64,000 bases of DNA, taken from NCBI GenBank assembly GCA_039969355.1, contig JBDVOA010000008.1, positions 1 through 64,000 on the forward strand, written 5' to 3'. The first letter of the stretch is position 1, and each line of letters opens with the position of its first letter. Below, piece after piece: positions 34,265 through 42,593 of the stretch. Under the pieces are notes generated by a model. The model worked only from the letters and a program-made list of their open reading frames with translations, was not told the origin of the DNA and made no database searches. Origin of the DNA: JL08 sp039969355 (lineage in GTDB: Bacteria; Pseudomonadota; Alphaproteobacteria; Rhodobacterales; Rhodobacteraceae). A program made the translations under genes and the position numbers.

Positions 34265-35140
34265 CTAGGCTGCGTTCGCAAGGAACCCTGCGAGTGCAGC
34301 CGCGGCCACTGACGCGCGTTCAACATGAAGGAAATGTCCGCATTCATGGAAGATTTGAAGCTGAGCCTTTGGAATAGCTTGCGCCATAGCATTGATTTCA
34401 GCGGTTTTCACCAAGCGATCTCCCTGCGATGCAAGGATCAATGTCGGGACTTGAAGCGCTGCCAACTTTGCGCTCAGGTCCAGTTTTGAACATGCAGTGA
34501 AATCGTTCAGCAGAACGTTTCCTCCGGCAGACATCATCCTTTTCTGTGTGGTCTTCACGAAGTGTTCTGGCGTTGATTTGTGCCAGCAAGAGCGGGCGAT
34601 GGCGGCGACGGTATCTTCGGTTTGGTTCTGCAACCCCTTCAGCAATTCGGGTGTGACTGGCATTCGCGCCGCCCCGGCGATCAGGCATAGTGAGGAAATC
34701 CGCTCGCTAGATTGCAACGCGGCTGACAAGACAACGCCGACACCCATTGAGTGCCCCACCAGACAGACGTTTTCCAGATTGAGCGCCTGCAGGAAACCGG
34801 TGACTGCGCGGCTATGGCCAGTGATATCAGGCAAGCTTAGGCCACCCGAGCCACCATGGCCCGGAAGATCAATCGCAATCACGGGATGCGCGTGCAGCGC
34901 TTGCCCCCCTTGACCGGGCAGAACAGCCGTCGACGACGGAAGGCCAAACGGGGCAGTCGCCTCGGCCACACTCCGCCAAGATTGCGGCCAGTCGAGTTTG
35001 GACCCTCCGGCACCGTGCACCAGAACAAGTGTGGGCCGCTCCGGCGTCACTGCAATTCCGTTGGTGCTAAAGCAGATTTTTTGCCCGCCGATGCTGACTT
35101 TTTGGTTGGCGTATGTCTCAAAGCGAAGGTGAGGCGTCAT
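34265..35140 (-). CDS. Alpha/beta hydrolase
   Basis: A 291-aa hydrolase with oxyanion-loop segment LVLVHGAGGSKLDW, nucleophile elbow GHSMGVG (Ser in LVGHSMG), an Asp in ILASQGDRLV, and the catalytic His in HECGHFLHVE. It would cleave an ester, thioester or C-C bond. ATG 35140 (MTPHLRFET) gives a normal N-terminus; an extension to 35233 would overlap the SDR gene. It is convergent with the demethylase gene and lies 5 bp downstream of the SDR. Confidence 0.88.
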   Translation of the reverse strand: MTPHLRFETYANQKVSIGGQKICFSTNGIAVTPERPTLVLVHGAGGSKLDWPQSWRSVAEATAPFGLPSSTAVLPGQGGQALHAHPVIAIDLPGHGGSGGLSLPDITGHSRAVTGFLQALNLENVCLVGHSMGVGVVLSAALQSSERISSLCLIAGAARMPVTPELLKGLQNQTEDTVAAIARSCWHKSTPEHFVKTTQKRMMSAGGNVLLNDFTACSKLDLSAKLAALQVPTLILASQGDRLVKTAEINAMAQAIPKAQLQIFHECGHFLHVERASVAAAALAGFLANAA

Positions 35141-35145
35141 AACGA

Positions 35146-35961
35146 TCACACCAGCTTGTGCATGGCTTCCAGATCTGTGGACCCGATCTCGTCTACAATT
35201 TTGCTGCGCAGTTTTCGCATCGCGCCCAGCCATTTGTCGTAGTTGGCAGACTTGAATTGGATGAATTGCGCGACATCGGCGTGCGGCAAGATCAGGAAGC
35301 TTTCCTGCGCAACACCCTCAACCACGGTTTGAGCAAGTGCTTCTGGCGTGATCACACCCGGCAGATCGCTTGATGCGCCTTTATCGGCATACCCCAGCAT
35401 CGGGGTTGCCACATATTGCGGACAAATGACCGAAACCTTGATCCCGTCACCGCCATGGGTGATCGCGACGGATTCAGCGAACCCAATGGCCGCATGTTTG
35501 GTTGCAGAATAGGCCGCATCACCGATTTGGCTCAGCAACCCGGCAGCCGAAGACATCTGCAGCAGATAGCCGCTCCCGCGTTCGATCATGCCGGGCAAAA
35601 CCGCACGTGCAGCATAGACATGCGCCATCACATGAACGTCCCAGCAAAGGCCCCAGGTGTCATTGCTGGCCGAGGCTGAATGTGATGGCTCGCCCAAACA
35701 CACACCCGCGTTGGAGCAGAACATATCCACGGGGCCAAAGTGCTGCTCTGTCTGCTTAACCAACGCCTGCACATCGGCCTCCTTGGTTACGTCGCATGCC
35801 ACACCCAAACCATCAATCGCGGCCGCGGTTGCTCGCGCAGCACCTTCGTCCAGATCGGCGACAACAACCTTTGCACCCTCCTTGGCGAACCGAGTGGCTA
35901 AGGCCGCACCAATGCCGCGTGCACCGCCGGTGATAATGATCGTCTTATTCTTAAGATCCAT
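35146..35961 (-). CDS. Short-chain dehydrogenase/reductase
   Basis: A 271-aa classical SDR: cofactor motif TGGARGIGAA (11-20), ADLD after strand 2 suggesting NAD preference, CSNAGVC (NNAG equivalent), catalytic Ser in MSSAAG and YSATKHA (YxxxK). It oxidises an alcohol or reduces a ketone of the catabolised substrate. It lies between the hydrolase and the TRAP transporter on one strand. Confidence 0.9.
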   Translation of the reverse strand: MDLKNKTIIITGGARGIGAALATRFAKEGAKVVVADLDEGAARATAAAIDGLGVACDVTKEADVQALVKQTEQHFGPVDMFCSNAGVCLGEPSHSASASNDTWGLCWDVHVMAHVYAARAVLPGMIERGSGYLLQMSSAAGLLSQIGDAAYSATKHAAIGFAESVAITHGGDGIKVSVICPQYVATPMLGYADKGASSDLPGVITPEALAQTVVEGVAQESFLILPHADVAQFIQFKSANYDKWLGAMRKLRSKIVDEIGSTDLEAMHKLV

Positions 35962-35983
35962 GGGACTTTCCTATCGCAATTTT

Positions 35984-37267
35984 TTACAGAAGAGATGGCA
36001 GCCACAGCGCCATCGAGGGAAATGCAATCACAAGGCCAATCATCACGAACATGGCGAAAACGAACGGGATCGCCCCATTGATCACGTCCTTGATGGGTCC
36101 GCTTTTGCGGATGGATTGCACAACATAGAGGTTCAGCCCAATGGGCGGTGTGATCAAAGCGGTTTCCAGCAGCAACATCAGCACCACACCGAACCAGATC
36201 GGATCGTACCCAAGGGCGACGATCACCGGCACGACAATGGGGGTCGTTGTGATCAACATGGACAGGCTCTCCATGAAACACCCCATCACCAGATAGATGG
36301 CGATAATGATCAACAACACCTGAAACGGGGACAGGCCCAGGCCTTCGATAAAGCTTTGGAATGCGGCCGCGAGGCCGATGACGGCAAGCACGAAGTTCAA
36401 GAAGGCCGCTGCCAGAATGATCAGCATGATCATCGCTGTTGTCCGCATGGTGCCTTCGAATGATTTCAGAAGCATATCCCGTGTCAGCTTGCCGTTTTTC
36501 CACGACAGCAAGAGTGCCGCAAGAACGCCCAGAGAGGCACTTTCCGTCGGCGTCGCCCAACCCGCATAAATGGAGCCGATGACCACAATGAAAATGAACA
36601 AAGGTTGCAACAGATTTGGCAGGCTCGCGAAACGCTCAGACCACGAGATATGGATCTTTTCGCCGCCCCAGCCTTTGTTGGCGAGGCAGAGAAGGACGAT
36701 GGTAAGACTGTAGAGCCCCGCCAAGACCAGCCCCGGTAGGATACCCGCAAGGTAAAGCTTGGGCACGGATGTATTGGTCAAAAGCCCGTAGATGATCAGG
36801 CCAACGGAAGGCGGTATCAGAATGCCAAGTGTCCCACCGGCGGCAAGCGAGCCAAGAAACAGCGGCGTGTGATAGCCGCGCTTGTCGATCTGCGGCACCG
36901 CAACCGTCCCGACGGTGGCCGCCGTGGCAACGGAAGACCCAGAGGTCGCCGCAAAGATAGCGCTGGAACCGATATTGGAATGCATGAGCCCGCCCGGCAG
37001 CCATGACAGCCATTTTGCCATCGCATCATACATCTTTTCAGCGATGTCCGAGCGCAGCATGATCTCGCCCAGCATGACAAACATGGGCACCGCAACGAGC
37101 AGAAATTCGATCGAGTTTTCCCACATCATGTCACCAATGGCGCGACGCAAAGGCATGATGGAAAAGCTCTCGTCCAGCACCACGCCCAACAGGCCAAGTG
37201 CGGCCGCAACCGGAATTGCAAGAAAGATGAACAGAAGTAGAAGTGAGAAAGTGACGATAAGGATCAT
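35984..37267 (-). CDS. dctM: TRAP transporter large permease (DctM)
   Basis: A 427-aa membrane protein with about twelve helices and DctM motifs (GVVLDESFSIMPLRRAIGDMM, SGSSVATAATVGTVAVPQ, GTLGILIPPS). It uses ion gradients to import a carboxylate or related solute brought by DctP. The start overlaps dctQ by 4 bp. Confidence 0.95.
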   Translation of the reverse strand: MILIVTFSLLLLFIFLAIPVAAALGLLGVVLDESFSIMPLRRAIGDMMWENSIEFLLVAVPMFVMLGEIMLRSDIAEKMYDAMAKWLSWLPGGLMHSNIGSSAIFAATSGSSVATAATVGTVAVPQIDKRGYHTPLFLGSLAAGGTLGILIPPSVGLIIYGLLTNTSVPKLYLAGILPGLVLAGLYSLTIVLLCLANKGWGGEKIHISWSERFASLPNLLQPLFIFIVVIGSIYAGWATPTESASLGVLAALLLSWKNGKLTRDMLLKSFEGTMRTTAMIMLIILAAAFLNFVLAVIGLAAAFQSFIEGLGLSPFQVLLIIIAIYLVMGCFMESLSMLITTTPIVVPVIVALGYDPIWFGVVLMLLLETALITPPIGLNLYVVQSIRKSGPIKDVINGAIPFVFAMFVMIGLVIAFPSMALWLPSLL

Positions 37268-37845
37268 GATTTGCCCTCCGTCTCGACCAGCTCCGCTTTG
37301 ATTTCGCCTTCGATGCCTTCAGAACCGATAAGCTCAGAGACTGCATCCCAGTTGCGGCGCAGGACATTGCCTGAAACACGAAGCGCAATCAAAACCCACA
37401 CCGCCAATGCAAGCCCGATCCCGCTGATCCAGACAATCTGAGGAATAGAAAGCGGTGTGCGTAAGGGCGTGACCGAGATACGGCCGGTTTCAACAGTCCC
37501 TTTGACTAATTCAAACCCGTACCAGCCAATAAGTGCGAACAGCGCGCCAAGTGCGAGAAAGCTGAGAATGTCCAATGCAATACGCAAAGGGCGCGGCATC
37601 AGATTATAGACAACGTCGATCCGCACATTTCCTTTCTTTCTGATCACGGCGGCGTAGGACCAGGCCGTAGCTGCCGCGAAGACATAGCCTGAAATTTCAT
37701 CCGCGCCCCCAAGCGACGAGTTAAAAAGCTTACGCATGATGACTTCCAATCCCACCATGAAAGCTGTCATCAAAAGGGCCGCCCCTGCGACCCAAACGGC
37801 AATTTCTGAGACACGGTCAAGCGCGCCTTGTGTTCGGATCAACAT
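37264..37845 (-). CDS. dctQ: TRAP transporter small permease (DctQ)
   Basis: A 193-aa inner-membrane protein with four helices and DctQ features (FMVGLEVIMRKLFNSSLGGADEISG). The C-terminus is longer than usual and acidic (SELIGSEGIEGEIKAELVETEG). It lies between dctP and dctM. Confidence 0.93.
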   Translation of the reverse strand: MLIRTQGALDRVSEIAVWVAGAALLMTAFMVGLEVIMRKLFNSSLGGADEISGYVFAAATAWSYAAVIRKKGNVRIDVVYNLMPRPLRIALDILSFLALGALFALIGWYGFELVKGTVETGRISVTPLRTPLSIPQIVWISGIGLALAVWVLIALRVSGNVLRRNWDAVSELIGSEGIEGEIKAELVETEGKS

Positions 37846-37869
37846 GGTAAACCCCCTGCAAAGTTGGAT

Positions 37870-37895
37870 GGCGGCACCAGCATGCCAGTGCCGCC
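37870..37895 (-). promoter_or_regulatory. Intercistronic hairpin after dctP
   Basis: GGCGGCAC (37,870-37,877) and GTGCCGCC (37,888-37,895) form a perfect 8-bp stem with a 10-nt loop, 8 bp after the dctP stop and before dctQ. Such hairpins often stabilise the binding-protein mRNA and lower permease expression. Confidence 0.6.
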
Positions 37896-37902
37896 AAGCG
37901 CG

Positions 37903-38952
37903 TTACTGAATGGATAGACCGTTGGCCGCGCCGATCGTGGCGTTCCACGGGCCTGCGCAGTCCGCGTCGCCGCAGCGCTCGAGCCAGCCTGGGAAGACAT
38001 GGCTTTGCAGGATCCCTTTGGCCTGCGCGCTATCTTCTTCGGTCATCGGGATAAGGCTCATGCCGACGGCATCACCTTTGGAACAACCCGCGTCATCACC
38101 CGTCAGACAGGCCAACCCCTCGTTTTCTTCGGTGACATAGTTCGTCCAGGTCGTGTCTTCCCAATTGCTGATCTGCTCGGCCAGTGCGGCGCGAGATGCG
38201 TCATCAATACTCTGCCATTTGGAAAGGTTCGCGTAGAGCCCCGCCATGCCCATGTTAATCGGCAGTTCGCCAACATAGTTGATCACCTCGTGCCAGCTAG
38301 CGTCATAGGCTGGGATCGCACCAGTGACCGCGCAATCGACGACGCCGTTCTGGATGGCAGGAACAACTTCACCGAATGCAATCGTCACGTTCGTCGCCCC
38401 TGCGCCGGACAAGAAGTCTGCGTGGGTGGCGCTTGAAGTTCTGATCTTACGGCCTTCAAGTCCGGCCAAGCCATCGAACTCGTCTTTGCAGAACACGAAC
38501 TGGCGACCAAAGGGGTAATGCGCCAGCATGATCAGGTTCTGCTCCGCCAGACGTCCATTGATCACGTCGCGGTAGGCATCGGCGTTCGCGCGTGCGCTGG
38601 CCATATCGGTTGCGACACCAGCAAGATCGATGCCTTCCATCTCGGGCGTCGATCCGGTGACATAGGCAACAACCATGTTGCCCATATCGAACACACCGTT
38701 TTGTAGCAAGTTGAGCGTCTCGTACCCTTTCAAGCCCATGACAGAGATGGAGACGATTTCGCCACTCATCTGACCATCAGTGTTTGCGGACAACGTTTCA
38801 GTCCAGAACGGGTTTTCGTAATTTTTAAACTGGCTGAGACTGCTCCAGGTCCCAAGCACCTTAAACTGGTGCGGTTGGATGTCGTCTGCGCTTGCCGTTC
38901 CAGCGGCGACTGCAAGACTTAGTCCTGCTATGGTTACGAGTGATTTCAACAT
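37903..38952 (-). CDS. dctP: TRAP transporter solute-binding protein (DctP)
   Basis: A 349-aa periplasmic binding protein. Signal peptide ends GTASADD. TRAP-type core: GLEGRKIRTSSATHADFLSGAGATNV carries the conserved substrate Arg, and GEVVPAIQNGVVDCAVTG is the typical family segment. It delivers the cassette's substrate to DctQM. The ligand cannot be named from sequence. Confidence 0.93.
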   Translation of the reverse strand: MLKSLVTIAGLSLAVAAGTASADDIQPHQFKVLGTWSSLSQFKNYENPFWTETLSANTDGQMSGEIVSISVMGLKGYETLNLLQNGVFDMGNMVVAYVTGSTPEMEGIDLAGVATDMASARANADAYRDVINGRLAEQNLIMLAHYPFGRQFVFCKDEFDGLAGLEGRKIRTSSATHADFLSGAGATNVTIAFGEVVPAIQNGVVDCAVTGAIPAYDASWHEVINYVGELPINMGMAGLYANLSKWQSIDDASRAALAEQISNWEDTTWTNYVTEENEGLACLTGDDAGCSKGDAVGMSLIPMTEEDSAQAKGILQSHVFPGWLERCGDADCAGPWNATIGAANGLSIQ

Positions 38953-38993
38953 AAGTTTCCTCCCTTGGATGTGTTGAATATGTGCCGCTCAGA

Positions 38994-39851
38994 TCATTCG
39001 GAGCGATCATTTATTGGAGTGTTCGTGGTCCAATCAAAACTGCCTGTGTCGCGCTCTGTGACCGCCTGTTTCCAGCCAACGGTTTCGACGCGCGCCTTGA
39101 AATTCATGCCCTCAGGCGAATGGCGGGTGATCCCGTCAAAGACGGTGGCCAGCCTTTGGGTTTGATTGACCTTTTCTTCCACGGCCGCATTGATCACCAT
39201 CTTCTGCATGGCCAGCTGGTTGATCGGAACGCTTGCCATTCGCTGCGCCAGCGCCTCGACCTCGGCATCCAATTGCGCATCTGGCACGGATTTCAGCACC
39301 AGCCCCATCTCGGCAGCCTCAATCCCGGTGATCTTGTCGCCCGTAAACATCATGCGCTTGGCTTTTTCCGGCCCCAACCGATGCACCCACATCGCCGTCG
39401 TCGGGCAGCCCCAAACACGGGTGGGCATGTAGCCGATCTGCGCTGTGTCTCCCATAATCGTAAGATCCGCGCAGAGCGCGATGTCTGACCCGCCAGCAAC
39501 GGCGAAACCATGCACCTTGCAGATAACTGGTTTCATCGCTCGAAAGAGAGACATGAAGGCCTGCGTATTGGCCCACATAAACTGGAAATCCTGCATCGGA
39601 TCCCAAGGCATCTCCTGCACAACCTGATTTGTGCCCTTGCCTTCGGCGTAATGCGCCAGGTCATAGCCCGAACAGAAAGCCTTGCCCGCACCCGACAAGA
39701 CCATCACATGCACGTCCCTGTCGGCATCCGCTTGCGCCACCGCCGCAGCCAACTCGCCGGGCAAGTCATCGTCGATGGCATTCATCACCTCGGGACGGTT
39801 CAGGGTGATCCGACCAATGCGGCCGTCTTTCTCGTAAAGAACTTTTGGCAA
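38994..39851 (-). CDS. Enoyl-CoA hydratase/isomerase (crotonase family)
   Basis: A 285-aa crotonase-fold enzyme acting on a CoA thioester. Seen: ITLNRPEVMNAID, oxyanion-hole segment GAGKAFCSGYDLAHY, second oxyanion segment HGFAVAGGSDIALCADL. The usual catalytic Glu near GYMPTRVWGCP is not obvious, so hydrolase or lyase chemistry rather than hydration is possible. It precedes the TRAP genes and pairs with the acyl-CoA ligase at 41 kb. Confidence 0.88.
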   Translation of the reverse strand: MPKVLYEKDGRIGRITLNRPEVMNAIDDDLPGELAAAVAQADADRDVHVMVLSGAGKAFCSGYDLAHYAEGKGTNQVVQEMPWDPMQDFQFMWANTQAFMSLFRAMKPVICKVHGFAVAGGSDIALCADLTIMGDTAQIGYMPTRVWGCPTTAMWVHRLGPEKAKRMMFTGDKITGIEAAEMGLVLKSVPDAQLDAEVEALAQRMASVPINQLAMQKMVINAAVEEKVNQTQRLATVFDGITRHSPEGMNFKARVETVGWKQAVTERDTGSFDWTTNTPINDRSE

Positions 39852-39968
39852 GGTGCGTTGCTCCAGTTGTGACTCTCGGTTCGCTGACCGGTTATGGCAG
39901 CATGGTTGGCAAACCTGATATTTTCCATTATTAGTTTTCTATGTTTTGATAACCTTGGAATATCAATA

Positions 39969-40877
39969 ATGCTACCAACACTTCGCCAACTCCTCGTCTT
40001 CAAAACCGTAGTTGAGCAAGGCAGTTTTCGAAAAAGCGCTGACGTCCTGAACACATCCCAGCCAGCGCTGTCGAACTCTGTTAAGGCGCTGGAGGATGTT
40101 CTGGGAACGTCGGTGTTCTTCCGAACAACACGATCTGTGGAACTGACTGCGGCTGGCACCGCGCTTTATGCGCGCATCGATCAGATTTTTGAGATGGTTG
40201 AGACTGCCACATTGGAAGCCCGCGATGCGGCAGACGGCAAAGGCGGCAGGCTACGACTAAATTACGTGGATTTTGCGATCCTGGGTGGATTGCCCGATGT
40301 GCTGGAAAATTTTCGGTCGAAAAACCCGAAGATACAGATTGACATAGGTTTCGCCCGCACGCTTGAACAGATTGAAAAAATGCAGAAAGGCCAGATAGAT
40401 ATCGGGTTTATTTTTGACATGGACACGCCTATTCCGCCGGATTTCCGGCGATTGGTTTTCAGTGTTGAAGGACTTGCCGCTGTTGTGCCCAGAGCGCATC
40501 GGTTGGCCAAGAGGGCCACGCTGGAGCTGGAAGAGCTCAAAGGCGAACCCATCATTGCGGGCGACGCCAGATGGGAGCGGTATACGGATATGGTCAACGA
40601 GCATTGTATTGCCCGTGGCTTCTCGCTCGAGATTTCTCAGCGGGCTTACTTGCGCGACGAGATGCTGTCCCTCGTTCTGGGCGGCATGGGGGTTCTGATC
40701 TATCCCAATTGCATCATGAACGCCGCGCGCTTTGGTTTGCGGGCTATTCCGATCAGCGATGTTGGCGATGTTATCACGACCTCACTGATTTGGCGCAGCG
40801 ACAGCGCGAACCCAATTGTAGCCCCGTTTGTCGACGCTGTGCGCAAGTCGTTGGGCAGCGACTTTGATGTAAAATAA
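39969..40877 (+). CDS. LysR-family regulator
   Basis: A 302-aa LysR regulator with N-terminal HTH (LRQLLVFKTVVEQGSFRKSA then TSQPALSNSVKALEDVLG). ATG 39969 matches the family N-terminus; a longer reading to 39894 is unlikely. It is divergent from the crotonase gene (117-bp gap) and 88 bp before the ligase, so it probably controls one or both. Confidence 0.9.
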   Translation: MLPTLRQLLVFKTVVEQGSFRKSADVLNTSQPALSNSVKALEDVLGTSVFFRTTRSVELTAAGTALYARIDQIFEMVETATLEARDAADGKGGRLRLNYVDFAILGGLPDVLENFRSKNPKIQIDIGFARTLEQIEKMQKGQIDIGFIFDMDTPIPPDFRRLVFSVEGLAAVVPRAHRLAKRATLELEELKGEPIIAGDARWERYTDMVNEHCIARGFSLEISQRAYLRDEMLSLVLGGMGVLIYPNCIMNAARFGLRAIPISDVGDVITTSLIWRSDSANPIVAPFVDAVRKSLGSDFDVK

Positions 40878-40965
40878 TTATCAATACATAGATTTTTGAT
40901 ATTTGAGAATTCGCGGCACGTTGCCTCTGATATTTCATGAGAACAATGAATAATCAGAGCCACAA

Positions 40966-42585
40966 ATGTACAACTTACACCTCGAAAAAGCGTATTTCCC
41001 AGCTCAGTCAGACATGGATGCAATCGATGTGCCTATTGGCGAAGGCCTAAGGGAGGTCACAGCAAGCAACATCTACAAGCCGGCACTGACTGAGATCCGT
41101 CAAGATGGGTCTCGGGGACGCTCCTGGACATACGGCGCGCTTTGGGATGATTGCGAACGACTAGCGCTTGCTTTGAGTTCGCGTTTTACCAAGGGCGAAA
41201 AGATTGTGGTCTGGTCTCCAAACAGCCCTGAATGGGTTTTGATGGAATATGCCTGTGCGCTTGCCGGTCTGGTGCTTGTAACGGCCAATCCATCGCTGCA
41301 AGCCAAAGAACTTCGGTATGTACTCGAGCAGTCTGGCGCTGTTGGCCTGTTCCATGTTCAGGAATTCAGGGGCAACCCTATGGCGCAGATCGCCACGCTT
41401 GCCAGCGACGGCAATACGACCCTGCGGGAAGTAACTGATCTTGATGATCACGACGTTTTGTTCGCACGAGGCTCAAACGAGGCACGTCTTCCAGAAGTGT
41501 CGACCTCCGATCCGGCACAAATTCAATACACGTCAGGAACGACCGGGTTTCCAAAGGCAGCACTTTTATCCCATGGGGGGCTGTTGAACAACGCGCGTTT
41601 CTATGCAAATCGCTGCGGCGTCACACAAAACAGCATCTGGATCAACATTATGCAGATGTTTCACACATCCGGCTGTGGGATGGTAACGCTGGGAGCGATG
41701 CAGGCAGGGGCGCATATGGTGCTTGTCAGCTTGTTTGCCGCGCCGCGCATCGTCGATCTGCTTGAAAGCGAAAAGGCCGATGTCGTCTTAGGCGTTCCGA
41801 CAATGGTGGTCGCCCTACTTGAGGAACAGGAAGCCAACCCGCGTGATACAACTGCGTTGCGCGTGATCAGCTGCGGCGGCGCAAATGTTGCCGCGGATTT
41901 GGTACGACGGGTGAAGAAAGCGTTTGGATGCGGATTTTCGACCCTCTATGGCCAAACGGAGCACTGCCCAGTCATCACCCAGCACCACTTGGACGACAGC
42001 ATTGATGATATCTGCAAGACGATTGGCCAGCCGATCCCGCGAACAGACGTGTCCATCCGACGTTTGAGCGACAATTCCTGCGCTGAGCTGAACGAGCCAG
42101 GTGAAATCTGCGCGCGCGGTCCGTGCACTATGCTTGAATATCACGACAACCCGAAAGCCACGCAGGCGACGATTGACGCAGATGGTTGGCTTCATACTGG
42201 TGATTTGGGCACAATGGACGATCGAGGCTATCTAAAGATCACCGGTCGGGTCAAAGAGATGATTATTCGTGGCGGAGAGAACCACTTCCCTGCGGAAATC
42301 GAGAATGCGATGCTAACGCATCCAGAGATTCAAGAAGTCGCTGTGGTCGGTATCGCCGACGAGAAGTGGGGCGAGTTAATCGCGTGTTTCCTCCGGACAT
42401 CGGGCGATGCAACTTTGAGCGCGGCGGAACTGAAATCTCATTGCCGATCCGAATTGTCTCCGCAAAAAACGCCAAATCTTTGGATTGAGGTCAAAAGCTT
42501 TCCGATGACCGGGTCCGGCAAGATCCAGAAATTCGCCTTGCGCGATTTGTTCGAACGCGGTGAACTCACACCTTTAACGGCATAG
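40966..42585 (+). CDS. Acyl-CoA synthetase (AMP-forming)
   Basis: A 539-aa adenylate-forming ligase that activates a carboxylic acid to its CoA thioester. Motifs: P-loop YTSGTTGFPKAALLSHGG (about residues 187-204), YGQTEHCPV, GWLHTGDLG, and hinge ITGRVKEMIIRGGENHFPAE; catalytic Lys in GSGKIQKFALRD. It follows the LysR and precedes the molybdoenzyme gene by 8 bp, a likely operon. Confidence 0.93.
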   Translation: MYNLHLEKAYFPAQSDMDAIDVPIGEGLREVTASNIYKPALTEIRQDGSRGRSWTYGALWDDCERLALALSSRFTKGEKIVVWSPNSPEWVLMEYACALAGLVLVTANPSLQAKELRYVLEQSGAVGLFHVQEFRGNPMAQIATLASDGNTTLREVTDLDDHDVLFARGSNEARLPEVSTSDPAQIQYTSGTTGFPKAALLSHGGLLNNARFYANRCGVTQNSIWINIMQMFHTSGCGMVTLGAMQAGAHMVLVSLFAAPRIVDLLESEKADVVLGVPTMVVALLEEQEANPRDTTALRVISCGGANVAADLVRRVKKAFGCGFSTLYGQTEHCPVITQHHLDDSIDDICKTIGQPIPRTDVSIRRLSDNSCAELNEPGEICARGPCTMLEYHDNPKATQATIDADGWLHTGDLGTMDDRGYLKITGRVKEMIIRGGENHFPAEIENAMLTHPEIQEVAVVGIADEKWGELIACFLRTSGDATLSAAELKSHCRSELSPQKTPNLWIEVKSFPMTGSGKIQKFALRDLFERGELTPLTA

Positions 42586-42593
42586 GTGATCCA

